Of a DNA stretch of 64,000 bases, positions 33,175 through 43,632 are shown in pieces. Location: the NCBI RefSeq assembly GCF_023053635.1, contig NC_086171.1, positions 54,116,181 through 54,180,180 on the forward strand, in the 5' to 3' direction. Made by a program: the position numbers and the translations under genes. This DNA comes from Elgaria multicarinata webbii. Its lineage: Eukaryota; Chordata; Lepidosauria; Squamata; Anguidae. How positions within the stretch are numbered: the first letter of the stretch is position 1; each line of letters begins with the position of its first letter. The notes under the pieces were generated by a model. It saw only the letters and a list, made by a program, of their open reading frames with translations, did no database searches and was not told where the DNA came from.

Positions 33175-33770
33175 GATAATAAATAGCCATCACTTTTTTA
33201 TTGTATGTTTCAACAAAACAAAAACAAAAAAATGCAAGTGTAACTACATATTTTAAAGATCTCAGTTTCAAATATTGCAACATTCTAAAAAGGGGGAGAA
33301 GGAGTAAATTACACATTAACTTTAGTAAAGACAAACCAAATATAAGTTGATTTGTGAATGGTGCCTATATACCACTCTTTCAAATGTTGCTAGTGTTGTT
33401 AGGTCTTCAGTGCATTACATTATAGGCAGTGAGCTTTTATCTTTCCAATGTTGTAGTATCAGTCTTTCAGTAGTAAAGAGGATGCTGATCATGTGTTACA
33501 TTCCAAGAAGCAGGTACATAATTTAAGTTAACTTATACATCAGAAAATATTAAAGAGCTTTCCAGTATAAAATTTATCTGTCTGATGACTTCCTCCCAAA
33601 AGGAGGTAACTATTGGGCATTTCCAGAACATATGAACAAAAGAAGCATTAACACCTCCAACAATTAGCTGAGTTAGACAAGCCTTTGTTAAGGAGACATT
33701 GTGGCTATCACTAGTAGTCATTGATAGCTTTATCCTCCATGACAAGGAATGGGACCAGTCATCCATGTAG
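33175..33770 (-). repeat. L1-type LINE, ORF2 C-terminal remnant
   Basis: The minus-strand frame contains NASFVHMFWKCPIVTSFWEE followed by VIRQINFILE, the His/Trp/Cys-rich C-terminal segment of L1 ORF2. An A-rich 3' end (CAATAAAAAAGTGATGG) follows on the same strand near 33190-33210. It is 5' truncated. This is the only L1 I see in the window. Confidence 0.7.
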
Positions 33771-35363
33771 CTTAGTTTTGAGCTCCATCAGATGGGGGTG
33801 GTGGTGTCACATTTCCCTACTGTGGCTCTGCTTCCTGCTTCTCTTCTGCAATTGCAATGAGCTGAAATTACACGAAGAGAACAGCAACCACATGGCCCAT
33901 ACAGTACAATGGGAACAGTGCCCTCTAGTGGGCGCTTTATAGTACAATTTCACCAGCATATATCAGGAAATCTGGACAAATACAGATTTATTATTATTTA
34001 TTTACTCCCAATATTTATATACTGCTCAATTACATAAATAATTATTTATTTATGCTGCATGCATTTCAGAAGAGTCAGGTTTTCTGTGGCTTAATTTATG
34101 CTGCTAAAACTGGGAAATGGAGCAGGAGATGCACAGGAGGCTGACACCATCATCAAAATGACCTGCAAACATCCATGAGTGGCCAGTCATGAGCATGATA
34201 TAAAATGCTTGTTTAAAGAAGCTCATTGTCTAAATTCACCAGCACTGGCTATCCAACGTTTCAGACAGGAGTCTTTTCCCAGCTGTACCTGAAGATACCA
34301 GAGATTAAATCTGGGTTCATCTGTATGCATAGCATGTGCTCCCGTCATTGAGTTACTATCCTTTCCCAAAAGAAAGGCTTTCTCATGGCTCTGAAGCATA
34401 TGATAAGGGACGTAACAAACTTCAAAAAAAGCAGATGTTGCTTGATTAAGTTATCTTGAGACCCATGCCAAATAACTTACTGTATCCCCAGAAGTTTTCT
34501 CTATGAAATTATGTTTTATTCTTAGCAAATGTCTGCCATCATGATGGGCAGAAATATGGGGAGATTTCATTTATAAATGAAGATTAGATTATTCTTGAAA
34601 TATGTTAAAGTTAAGCATTTTGCACCTTCAGCCCACTTACATCACACACAGAAACAGAACTTTTGTATTTAGTTATTTTCAAGTTCAGGACATTTATAAA
34701 TGTATCTGAACTGGACAGATTTTTTTTTGCAATGATGGAGTGCAAGATTTAGGAGTTAATCTATAATAGCTGAAGGGCTTAATCCAATGCATGCTTAGAA
34801 AGAAAAAAGTCCTACAACTCCTAGCATGCCCCAGCCAGGACCTCACACCACCTTTCTGAAATCAAAAATGAATACAATGGCCCCAATCATTGCACTTATT
34901 TTCTGTGTGGTGGGGAAAGACCTGCAAAGATAATATTTCACACTATAATCACATTACACTGAACATCATTCACACTCTATGTATGTCCTTTTCATTTCAC
35001 TTCATGCACCCACAGCATAGATGCCCCATGTTGTCCTGCTCCTATATTGCTTTATGAAGCATCTAGAGTTATTGCTATAAGAGGTAACCCTCTCATTGTT
35101 TAACCCATCATGCTAGTTACTGATGTAACTAATAAACAGGCCTTGCTGAACTCACAGGAGGGTTCCTTTGGCAAGCGAATATGGCTCAGATGCTTCATAA
35201 GGCAATACAGGACCAGGACAACATGGGGCATCTTCGTTGGTCCCAGACACTCCATCTTCATGTGGATTTGGGCCTGAAAGGCCTAGGAGAAATATGGCTG
35301 CATGGAGGGTAAGTTGTAAGCAAGCATAATTCATGACATTGCACTTCATCATCACTGATCACG

Positions 35364-35996
35364 GGGCGCATCTATTAGGCACCAGACTTAGCTTCTAAAT
35401 TCCTGGATGTGTCGACCTTGAGCAAAATTGAGATAGCCTTAACTCTGGTCTTAAACTACTGCTTATAACGGTTTTTAATGGTTATAACAATTGTTCAGGC
35501 CCAAGACATATTACATATACAGTAGGGTGACCAACTGTCAGGATTTTCCCGGATTTGTCCTGGGTTTTATTCTATCCTGGGTGTCAGGGGGAATTTTCTG
35601 TAATTTCCTATAATGTCCTGGAATGACACACTTACCACTTTAAGACTGCCATTAGTGTGATGGGGGGAATGATGTGCTTTCCAAGGGCCCCTATTAGAGC
35701 AGTGGGGTGGGCAGGAATGACATGCTCTTAAGGCCCTGATTGGAGCGGAAGGGGAGGGGGAAGCACGCTTTCTGGAGCCTCTGAAAAGCATGTCATTCAC
35801 AACCGCCACGCTAACGGCAGCTGTCAATAGTGTGGCAGAGGAATGACCTGCTTTCTGAAGGCCCTGGAATATGTGCTTTCCTGCCCCCCCCCCCCGCTAG
35901 GTATCCTCTTTTTTGGTTTTCCAAATATGGTCACCCTAATATACAGTTTTCATACTGTTTTAAAAGTGTTATATCCTGCTTGGTGTAGATTGGCCC
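35364..35996. mobile_element. Palindromic MITE, GGGC..CATCTACACCAAGC family (copy 2, split)
   Basis: The right end CCTGCTTGGTGTAGATTGG plus CCC matches the family at 31137-31479; the left end GGGCGCATCTATTAGGC is its diverged inverse. Inner TTTAAAACAG and CTGTTTTAAAAGTG arms belong to the same palindrome. A 416-bp hAT-like element (35523-35938) is inserted in it. Confidence 0.55.
35523..35938. mobile_element. hAT-like MITE, TAGGGTGACCA ends, exact 8-bp duplication
   Basis: The element starts TAGGGTGACCA and ends TGGTCACCCTA. ATATACAG flanks it on both sides (35515-35522 and 35939-35946), an exact 8-bp target duplication, which indicates a hAT-type transposase. The interior is unlike the two other TAGGGTGACCA copies (37717, 48443), so different interiors share the same ends. 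Confidence 0.8.
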
Positions 35997-37716
35997 AACT
36001 TTAAATTGATGTCAAATGTGATTTGGTAGGCCTAAAAGTTAAAGACACACGTCGATAATTTTTGAGGTAGGTTTGATTGTTATATTATTGTAATATTTAT
36101 TAAAGATGACTTTTAATTCTAATATTGTTGGTAGTGTTTGTTTATGGCTTATTGTATCACTCCCATATAGCCATTTGTGGCTGGTGAGTTTGGTTGATTT
36201 GTCTCACTTGGAAGTTACTGTTCCGGGCCATTTTACAAAATATAGACCTGAACAGTCCCAGAAAAAATGAAGTGTTTCAGCAGAGCTGGTGGAATGGCCC
36301 TGCTCTCTCTCTCATCTCCCTTAATTCAAGCTGATGGAATGCCCTGATAATATACCCAGGCCTGTACAGAGAAATATGATTGGTTTAAGGGTATCCCAAC
36401 TGTGTGTGTGTGTGTTTTTAAATCTTTGTGGAATGGTCCTATAAGGGGCAAATAAGCCAGAGGGATCCAAATTGGATGGAGTGTAACTTTCTCAAGGAGA
36501 GGTAGGTTGTGTGTTTACTTCTAAGTTAACTTGTTTAGGATTACACAGAATGTTTGATATAATCGTGAACATGTTTTCCCATCCACAGATCTCTCCGTAC
36601 CCCCAGTTGTTTTCCTACCCAACATAATGAGCTCCATCACACCAGTGATTTATCGCACTCTCGCCAGGCCTGGTATGTGTTTTACTCACATGACATCATC
36701 CCTGTCCTGCGCTCATCTCGCCTCTTCCCCTCTGTTTTTTGTCTTATTTTGGAGCAGGGAAAGTCTTTTTCTCCCCCTCTGTGTGCAATACAGAGGTGCA
36801 ATACCTCTGTCCCATGTATTGCTGTCCTCGTGCTATATTGGACCGTCCTGTTTTTTGTTGGGGGCATACTCCTGTCCCCCCCACCCCCGATCTATCTCTC
36901 TATCATTCAAAGCCCTTTTGCCAGAAAACCCACTTGTGTTTTACCCCAAGATAATGGGTCTGGGGCATCGTGGAGAAAGAACAGATGAAGAAGTCCTCTG
37001 ACACTCCACTTAATTTGTGATCAGCCAATGCTCCTGCACTTCCCCTTCAGGGCCTCACTGTTAACAATGGCCCAGGGCACAAAAGTAATTGTCCAGGAGC
37101 AGCTGTCCAAGCAGGTCTCTGCAGTCAGTACACTCCGACAAAGCCAGGTGACAGTGATGCTGGACGTCATGACAATAATGAGTGCACTGTGGAAGGAAAT
37201 AAGGCAGTCTCCCCTCTAGTTTAAAAGGCTTGTGCCTTCATGCTACACCCCCTATTAGTCTGCTAGGGGAGTGAGTCCTGAGGTCTCCTATTAACTGCAA
37301 GCCTACTAAGTTCAGAAGAAGCAGGCTTATATTAAAGCAAACAATGACAACTGGGGTAGCTTTAAAGATCCAGGGCACAGCACAGAATGTCCGGGGGCTA
37401 TGCACAGGTGGCCATCATTACACTGCTCATGCCCTGAATTATTTTTGGATAATGAATGCTGTATTTGGCCTCTTGTAGAGACATAAAACCAGTCAGTTTT
37501 GTTCTTAAATGCTACCTATACCATATTGCCTGCAAACATTCATTCAGTGATATGGAGTATTGTGCTTAAATGGCATTGAAATCTTGGCAGGGTGCACAGA
37601 ATCATTCAGAAACCCCAATAGTGTAATACACCCTAGACAAAACTGGTGTAGCTCTTTGCAGTACCTTGTCCATTAAAAAAACACACAAATATGGCTGCTA
37701 TGGTGAGCATGGCAGG

Positions 37717-38034
37717 TAGGCTGACCATATGAAAAAGAGGACAGGGCTGCTTTGTCTTTAACAGTTGTATTGAAAAGGGAATGTTAGTGTCATTGTTATG
37801 CATGCAGCAGCTGGTGAAATTCCTTCTTCGTCACAACAGTTAAAGCTGCAATAGCCCTGTCTAGAGTGACCAGATACAATATAGGGCAGGGCTCCTGCAG
37901 CTTTTAACTGTTGTGATGAAGAGGGAATTTCACTAGGTGCTGCATGCATCCAAATGACACCTGCTGAAATTCCCTTCTCTATACAACTGTTAATGATACA
38001 GAAGCCCTGTCTTCCTTTTCATATGGTCACCCTA
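37717..38034. mobile_element. hAT-like palindromic MITE, TAGGGTGACCA ends (copy 2)
   Basis: The ends are TAGGCTGACCATATG and CATATGGTCACCCTA. The flanks ATGGCAGG (37709-37716) and ATGGCTGG (38035-38042) match at 7 of 8 bases. The body is one long palindrome (AACAGTTGTATTGAAAAGGG pairs with the right half), and the central loop contains TAGAGTGACCAGAT, a degenerate repeat of the terminal motif. The frames crossing it are chance. Confidence 0.75.
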
Positions 38035-38619
38035 ATGGCTGGTCACAAACACTCAGTTCCCAGAAAGCAAACAGATGAAGCTAAAAAAATTTTGCCCAAG
38101 AACTTAAGTCCAAGGCAGAGGTGGGGGTCAAAGCTTCAAAACACAAAACCACTCCTTTGAACTCAAATAAATAAGGCAATGCATTAAGCCTTCCAGGTTT
38201 AAACACACACTTAAAAAAAAAGCCTGGATGTAGTAAAATTAAATTTAGGGAGCTTGGTGGATGACAAGAGGTATCTGTAAACACATTAGTGCCAATGGAT
38301 GGCATGTTGCAAAGTCCAGAATAAGAGTGGAGAGGACTGCTGTTTTACTGAAGATAGTTCTCTATTTGAATGGCTGTCGAGTACAGTCCTCTATTTAAGG
38401 TCCCCTCAACTAGAGGAGCTAATCAGGGTAGTTTGGGGTCAGCAATTTTTGCCCTCATCCACTTCACTACTGTTTGAACTGAGATCCCATGATTTCCATC
38501 ACCCCACAACGCTGCAGTTACGGAACATGGGATTACATTGGGGGGGGGGGAACAGTCACCAGACTTATTGCTGCTATAATGACTTTCCAAGAACTAGCTG
38601 TGATATCAAGCATGCACAC

Positions 38620-39184
38620 TAGGGGTGTGCACGGACCCACCGCTCCGCCCCACGGGCTGATCCGAAAATTTCAGATCGGCCCGCTCCGCTCCGCCCATAC
38701 TCCGCTCCTCTTCGCCGCGGAGCTCCGGCTCCATATTGGAGCTCCGCAGTGGAGGCGAGTGGTGCCAGGTAAGGCTGGGAGAGGAGGGCGGGGGGGGGTT
38801 ACCAGGCCCTGCCGCCCGCGCAGCGATGGCGGCAGAGCCCGGTAAGGGACCAAGGGGGAGGGGGGCCTTACCTGCCTCTGTCCGCGGTCCGTCGGCTTCT
38901 TCAATTGAGACCGCGGACGGAGGCAGGTAAGGGAGAGGAGGGGGGGTTTACCGGGCCCTGCTGCTGTCACCACATGGGCGACAGCGACAGCAGCAGGGCC
39001 TGGTAAACCCCACTTACCTTTCCGGCGGAGCTCCGGATCGAGGTGAAGGATCCGCCTTCACCTCGATCCTCTTCGCCACGCTCCGCCGGCCCCCCAATCC
39101 TCTTCGCCTCCGCCTTAAGGGGAGGCGAAGCACCCCACTCCGCTTCTAATTCGCCGGTCCGATTAGAAGCGGAGCACATCCCTA
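38620..39184. mobile_element. GC-rich hAT-like MITE, TAGGGNTGTGC family, exact 8-bp duplication
   Basis: Left TAGGGGTGTGCACGGACC and right GCGGAGCACATCCCTA are terminal repeats. ATGCACAC flanks both sides (38612-38619 and 39185-39192). The interior is strongly GC- and CpG-rich, unlike its surroundings, and is made of successive hairpins, for example TTTACCGGGCCCTGCTGCTG with CAGCAGCAGGGCCTGGTAAA, and CCTGCCTCTGTCCGCGGTC with GACCGCGGACGGAGGCAGG. Long open frames here are by-products of base composition. It is the short relative of 14201-17129. Confidence 0.8.
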
Positions 39185-39204
39185 ATGCACACAATGATCA
39201 ACTG

Positions 39205-39315
39205 GATAATGATTTATTAAAGGTATTTATATATTGCTTTATAGACTGACCTCACAAAGCAGTTTATATGAAATTATTAAAACAATAAAATCAATAAAAT
39301 TATGCAATAAAAAAC
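39205..39315 (-). repeat. LINE 3' tail
   Basis: ATTTATATATTGCTTTATAG and CTCACAAAGCAGTTTATATG followed by AATAAAATCAATAAAATT look like an inverted LINE 3' end with an A-rich stretch. Family uncertain. Confidence 0.4.
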
Positions 39316-39544
39316 AAAGACAAACAACTCTTTGTCTCAGAGAAGCTGATTGTTTCGTCTCATCTCTGTGCAAGATGGGAGTCTCTATACCAGGGGTACC
39401 ACCCTCCAGTGGGTCTTGGGAACTGGGGCAGGTCTACTGTGCCCATAAAAAACCCACATACTGTATAATCACCACCCTTACTGACTTTCAGAGAGCGCTT
39501 TACCCTTTCATTGCCATTCCCTTCCAAGTAAAATCCTCTGACAA

Positions 39545-40165
39545 ATTGTAGAATCCTAGACTTGGAAGGGGGGCATTGAGGCCAACCCCATTCAGTGCAA
39601 GATATCATGACAGACGGCTGTCCAGTCTCTGCCTGAATCATTTTAGCCCAGCACCTCCATAGGAAGTTGGTTCCATTATCTGACTGCTGTGACTATTAGG
39701 AAGTTTTTCCCAAGGCTCAACTGAAATCTGCTTTCTTCTAACTTAAGCCTATTATTTTGTGCCTAAGATGACAAAAAGACAGATTATGGCCCTCTTCTAT
39801 AGGACAACCCTTTAGGTGCTTGGAAAGTGCTGCTCAGTCTTCTCTTACCTATTACCTAAATTACCTAAATATTACCTATTCCTTCCATCTTTCCTTGTAG
39901 GACTGAGTTTCTAGATCCCTGATTATCTTTGTTGTCTTTCTCTTAGCTCATTCCAATTTATCTGAATCCTTCTTCAAATGTGGTGTCCAAACCTTGACAC
40001 AGTATCCAAGGTGAGTTCTGAGTAGTGCAGAATAGGACTATTCTTTTGCATGATTTTGAAAATATACATACATTGCTGCAACATAAAATTGCTTTTGCCC
40101 TTGTTGCAGAGCATTTGCAAAGCCTCTCCCCCACCTGCTCTTGAACATCAGCCTGAGGACTCTTC
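39545..40165 (-). repeat. CR1 LINE fragment (antisense on the plus strand)
   Basis: GAATCCTAGACTTGGAAGG, GACGGCTGTCCAGTCTCTGC, AGGAAGTTGGTTCCATTATC, TAGGAAGTTTTTCCCAAGG and ACAGTATCCAAGGTGAG occur in the order of the inverted avian/reptile CR1 3' half. It differs from the CR1 subfamily at 42217-43165. Broken and 5' truncated. Confidence 0.8.
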
Positions 40166-40779
40166 AATTTTAGATTGCCTCTCACTGCAACGGCTGCCTT
40201 TCTGGACTGAATGTCTCCTTCTAGTCCTAAAAGAGAGGGCTCAGACTGCCTAAGCATCCCAGCAGTTGCTCTCCCATGGTGTTTTCTGGAGATGTACTCC
40301 TTTCTTCCCTGTTCCCCATTGATTGCTGCATAAGGACACTGTGTCTGTGGCCAGTGCAGCTTGCAATGGGGCAGAGAAAGGTCTTATCTCCCCCCCCCCC
40401 CCATGCACTAAGCAAAACATATAGGAGTGAAAAAGGCTACATCACATAGAACTGTATGCCCTGCATTTTATTCTAATGTGACAGGTGGTTAACTCAGGCT
40501 CACCCAGAGGTCCGACCTCATCCTTGGAAGTCCCGCTTCCAGAGCCCTGCCCTGGAAGGAGTGATCACCAGATGGGGTAATGTGACTCCTCTATGAACTT
40601 GTCATACCCCCATGAACCAATAGGATGAGGGTGTAGACCCCTGCTGTACATGTGGGTGACTGGAATTGACCCCATGCCCAGAAGTCGTACCCTAGAGGGA
40701 GGGATCACTTGATGAGGTCATGTGACTTGTTTACAAACACCAAGGTAGGGAGCATGTTAACCCCAGTGTGATGGAGCTT

Positions 40780-41394
40780 TCAGCCTCCCATTGCAGACTC
40801 ATCAAATTCCAAGCACAAGCACTTTTCTTTTTGCCACATGGAGATAAAGTTGCAGGAGGAGGATGAAGATGTTCCCATGAACTGGATGAAGGGAGGAGTA
40901 TTTGCTTTGAATGCTTCCCCTGAAGCTTTAGGAATGGGTTTTCTCATTCAGTGTCAAGCCCAAGAGAAGAGTGTTCACTTTTGTTCTGGGTCATTCTGAG
41001 CAAGGCAGTATTTACATCAGGCAAGGCTGGAGGCAGGGCAAGACCTTGGAGAAAGCTGTGCAAGAAGTGCTGACTGGAAGTTTCTCCCACAAGGAGCTGC
41101 TGCTCAGGTGAAGGTCTGCAGTCAAGATAGGCCTTAAGAAAGCTGTCCGAGCCAGGTCTTTCAATGGCTCCAGCTACGTTGCATACTAACTGCAGGGTTT
41201 GTTTTTTTTAAGGGCTGGCATGTTTCTGTAGTCTCGTGTTCCTGGTGGCTGAAGAACAGGAGAAGATGCAGGTATAGAGGGGTGCTGGGGATTACCCCTG
41301 AGGTGGAATTATGTGTGTTTTGTCTTAATCTGAGTCATCCACAGGGTACTATGAAGCCTCAAAACTGGGGTACAAGACACTACCCCCCTCTCGA
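40780..41394 (-). mobile_element. Possible 3' non-coding / LTR part of the Ty3/gypsy fossil
   Basis: This stretch follows directly after the chromodomain-like part of the gypsy fossil on the minus strand. A purine tract (GAGAGGGGGGTAG, 41380-41392) precedes TGTC, as a polypurine tract precedes a 3' LTR. No second LTR was found, so the right boundary is a guess. Confidence 0.35.
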
Positions 41395-42215
41395 GGCACA
41401 CCCCATCTCAACTGACTTGGTCTAGGCTTTGATGGGTATCATTTATGAAATTTTTGGATGAGTTGGTGTGCCTAGATATGCCTGGAGGCTCACATGAGCA
41501 TTCTTCTAGTCTGTAACCTTTCCAGTCAACTAGATATTGGAGTGACTCCTCTGTACCAAGGAGTCCAGAATATCCTGGGCCTCAAACTCTTCTTTTCCAT
41601 CTTTTTGTATTGGAGGTGGGGGTGCTAAATACTGATATGGGTCTGAAGGGTACTAAAAAGGAGCTATGGAACACTGTATGAATTTTGATGGAGTTAGGAA
41701 GGTGGAGATGGAAAGCTATGGGATTACTGATCTGAGTTATGGAGAAAAGTCCCAGGAATTGATAATCCAGCTTTTAACAGGCTTGAACAGTTTTGAGATA
41801 CCTGGTGAAGAGCCAAACTTTATGTCCTATTTTTAGGTGTTGGCCTGGTTTTCTTTTCTTATCATCAGGGGCCTTATACAACTATTTTGCTTGTTCCTAT
41901 TCTTCTCTAGAGTCCTTCTGTACACATGTAACTCTTCTAGGAATTGGTCATCTGCTGTAAAGCAGTACATGAGCAGAGATTATGGAAGTACCAGGGGTAG
42001 AAATATAATTTAAGAATGAGCTGCATTGCATAGATGCAGGAACAGCACTGTTGTAGGCAAACACATTCATGGGTAATAGTGAAGCTCGGTTATCTTGAGG
42101 ATAGGTTGTATAACAATGCAGATGCTGTTCCAGAGATTGATTTGTCCATACCATCTGACTGTCTGAGGGTGATGAGCAGAAGAGAGCTGTACTCCTGCAT
42201 CCAATGCCTGAAATA
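41395..42215 (-). mobile_element. Ty3/gypsy (Metaviridae) pol fossil, integrase C terminus and chromodomain
   Basis: On the minus strand there are pieces of a chromovirus-type pol: an integrase stretch with NQSLEQHLHCYTTYPQDN and LLPMNVFAYNSAVPAS, then a segment like the region before the chromodomain (KLDYQFLG, VFHSSFLVP) and QYLVDWKGYRLEE, the chromodomain signature. The remnant is broken, with several breaks, and incomplete. It lies immediately beside a CR1 3' end at 42217. It is clearly old. Confidence 0.75.
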
Positions 42216-42216
42216 A

Positions 42217-43165
42217 GAACATAAGAAAAGACATTCTGGGTCAAACCAAAGGTCCATCTAGTCTAGCACTATGATCACACAGTGGCCAACAGCTGTCCAT
42301 CAGGAACCCACAAGCAGGACACATGTGCAAAAGCGCCCTCCCACCCATATTTCCCAGCAACTGGTGTATGTAGGCATACTGCCTCTGAAACTCAAGGTAT
42401 CACATAGCCATCAGGACTAGTTGTGCTTTTTATACTGTATTTTGTATTTGTGCTTTTAACCTGTTGGTTGTTTTATGATGGTTTTAATTTTTGTGAACCG
42501 CCCAGAGAGCTTCAGCTATTGGGTGGTATAAAAATGTAATAAATAAATAAATAAATAAATAGTAGCCATGGTTAAACTTCTCCAGGAATTTATCCAACCC
42601 CCTTCTAAACCCACTCAAACTGGTAGCCATCACCACATGCTGTGGCAGCGAATTCCATTGTTTAACTATGTGCTGTGTGAAGAAATACTTCCTTTTTATC
42701 TGTCCTGAATCTCTCACCAATCAGCTTCATGGGATGGCCCCGCGGGTTCTAGTATTATGAGGGAGAAAAATGTCTCCCTAGCTACATTTTCCACACCATG
42801 CATCATTTTGTACACCTCTGTCATGTCTCCTCTTAGCCTCCTTTTCCTCCAAGATAAACAAAGTCAGCTGTTGTAACCTTCCCTCATAGGGGAGATGCTC
42901 CAGCCCTTTGACGATTTTAGTTGCCCTTTTCTGCACTTTTTCTGGCTCTACAAAATCTTTTTTTAGAAGTGGTGGTCAGAACTCTACACAGTATTCTAAG
43001 TGTGGATAGATTTGTAAAATGGCAGTATGATACTGGCAGTTTTATTCTCCATTTTTGTTTCGAATAATGCCTGATGTGGAGTTTGCCTTCTTTACAGCAG
43101 CCACGCACTGGGTTGATATGCTGTCCTGCCTTCACCTGTGACGCCCACCGTGCTTGCACCTGACA
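42217..43165 (-). repeat. CR1 LINE 3' part (with a nested L2 end)
   Basis: The plus strand shows the inverted CR1 text: CATTCTGGGTCAAACCAAAGG, CACACAGTGGCCAACAGCTG, CCCACAAGCAGGACAC, AGCAACTGGTGTATGTAGGC, then AATTCCATTGTTTAACTATG, CTTTTCTGCACTTTTTCTGGC and AGCAGCCACGCACTGGGTTG. An L2 3' end (42418-42562) interrupts it between TCAGGACTAG and AGTAGCCATGG. It is 5' truncated. Confidence 0.85.
42418..42562 (+). repeat. L2-type LINE 3' end nested in CR1
   Basis: TTGTGCTTTTTATACTG, GTGAACCGCCCAGAGAGC and AATGTAATAAATAAATAAA with a tail of AAAT units; the CR1 sequence resumes on both sides. Confidence 0.8.
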
Positions 43166-43394
43166 AGACTAGCCATACCACTCGCAGTCGGGACTTAATT
43201 CAACACACCCGCCCTGTGCTGATGACACTTGTGAGGGTTTAGGCTTACTGCTACTGCCCCTGTCTCACTTTTACTCTTTTAGTAATGACTGTATTTTAGT
43301 TAGGACTACATGAACAACAAATAAACCCTGGGAGTGAAGAGGGAATTCACAAGTGACCACAACGAGGGCGGAATGTAGGCAGGGCGGGGCGTGG

Positions 43395-43539
43395 GCCGAG
43401 AGAGGTCTTGTTGCTATGGCCTTGTTGCTAGGTTACCCGAGTCAACATCGTCTTCTTTGAAGCTGCTGTTGCTGCCGCCGCCGCCGCCGCTGCTAAGAAG
43501 GCCTCCGCGTCGTTTGCCAAGCGGATCCCTCCCGCCAGG
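43395..43539 (+). promoter_or_regulatory. EFHB: EFHB 5' region with two RFX-like half sites
   Basis: GTTGCTATGG (43410-43419) and GTTGCTAGGTTAC (43424-43436) resemble X-box half sites bound by RFX factors, which drive ciliary genes. They lie about 105-130 bases before the chosen start codon in a modestly GC-rich stretch (GGGCGGGGCGTGGGCC at about 43383-43398). A GCC/GCT run (43470-43494) follows. The transcription start is not determinable. Confidence 0.45.
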
Positions 43540-43632
43540 ATGGTGGGAGGGATCCCTGTCAAGGGGCTGCACGGAGCCGTCAAGCAAGCGTATGAGGGGA
43601 AGTTTGTCGACCGATTTCCCGAACTCCCCACG
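43540..43632 (+). CDS. EFHB: EFHB exon 1 coding part
   Basis: It encodes MVGGIPVKGLHGAVKQAYEG and KFVDRFPELPT, ending at a GTGAGT donor in phase 0. The same frame is open upstream to a TAG near 43430 and includes an alanine run, so an upstream non-ATG start cannot be excluded. The overlapping frame starting at 43391 does not join exon 2 in phase and is rejected. Confidence 0.75.

Larger units (their letters stand above)
25771..43380. other. RAB5A-EFHB intergenic region
   Basis: About 17.6 kb between divergent gene starts. Recognised items are MITEs, L2, CR1 and L1 LINE fragments, hAT-like elements and a Ty3/gypsy fossil, annotated singly. I see nothing I can name in about 26410-27160, 28560-30510, 32050-33045, 33790-35360, 36000-37710, 38040-38600 and 40170-40780. 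These parts contain short fragments resembling old MITE ends but no gene. Confidence 0.7.

Noticed and set aside
36627-37219. A 124-codon frame and a following 63-codon frame in the intergenic region
   Set aside because: Low-complexity Ser/Leu/Pro composition, no domain, no splice context. A GAGCTCCATCACACC start suggests a mobile-element fragment instead.
38489-38973. Long frames in the region 38489-38973
   Set aside because: They lie in a GC-rich MITE with exact 8-bp target duplication and have no conserved domain.
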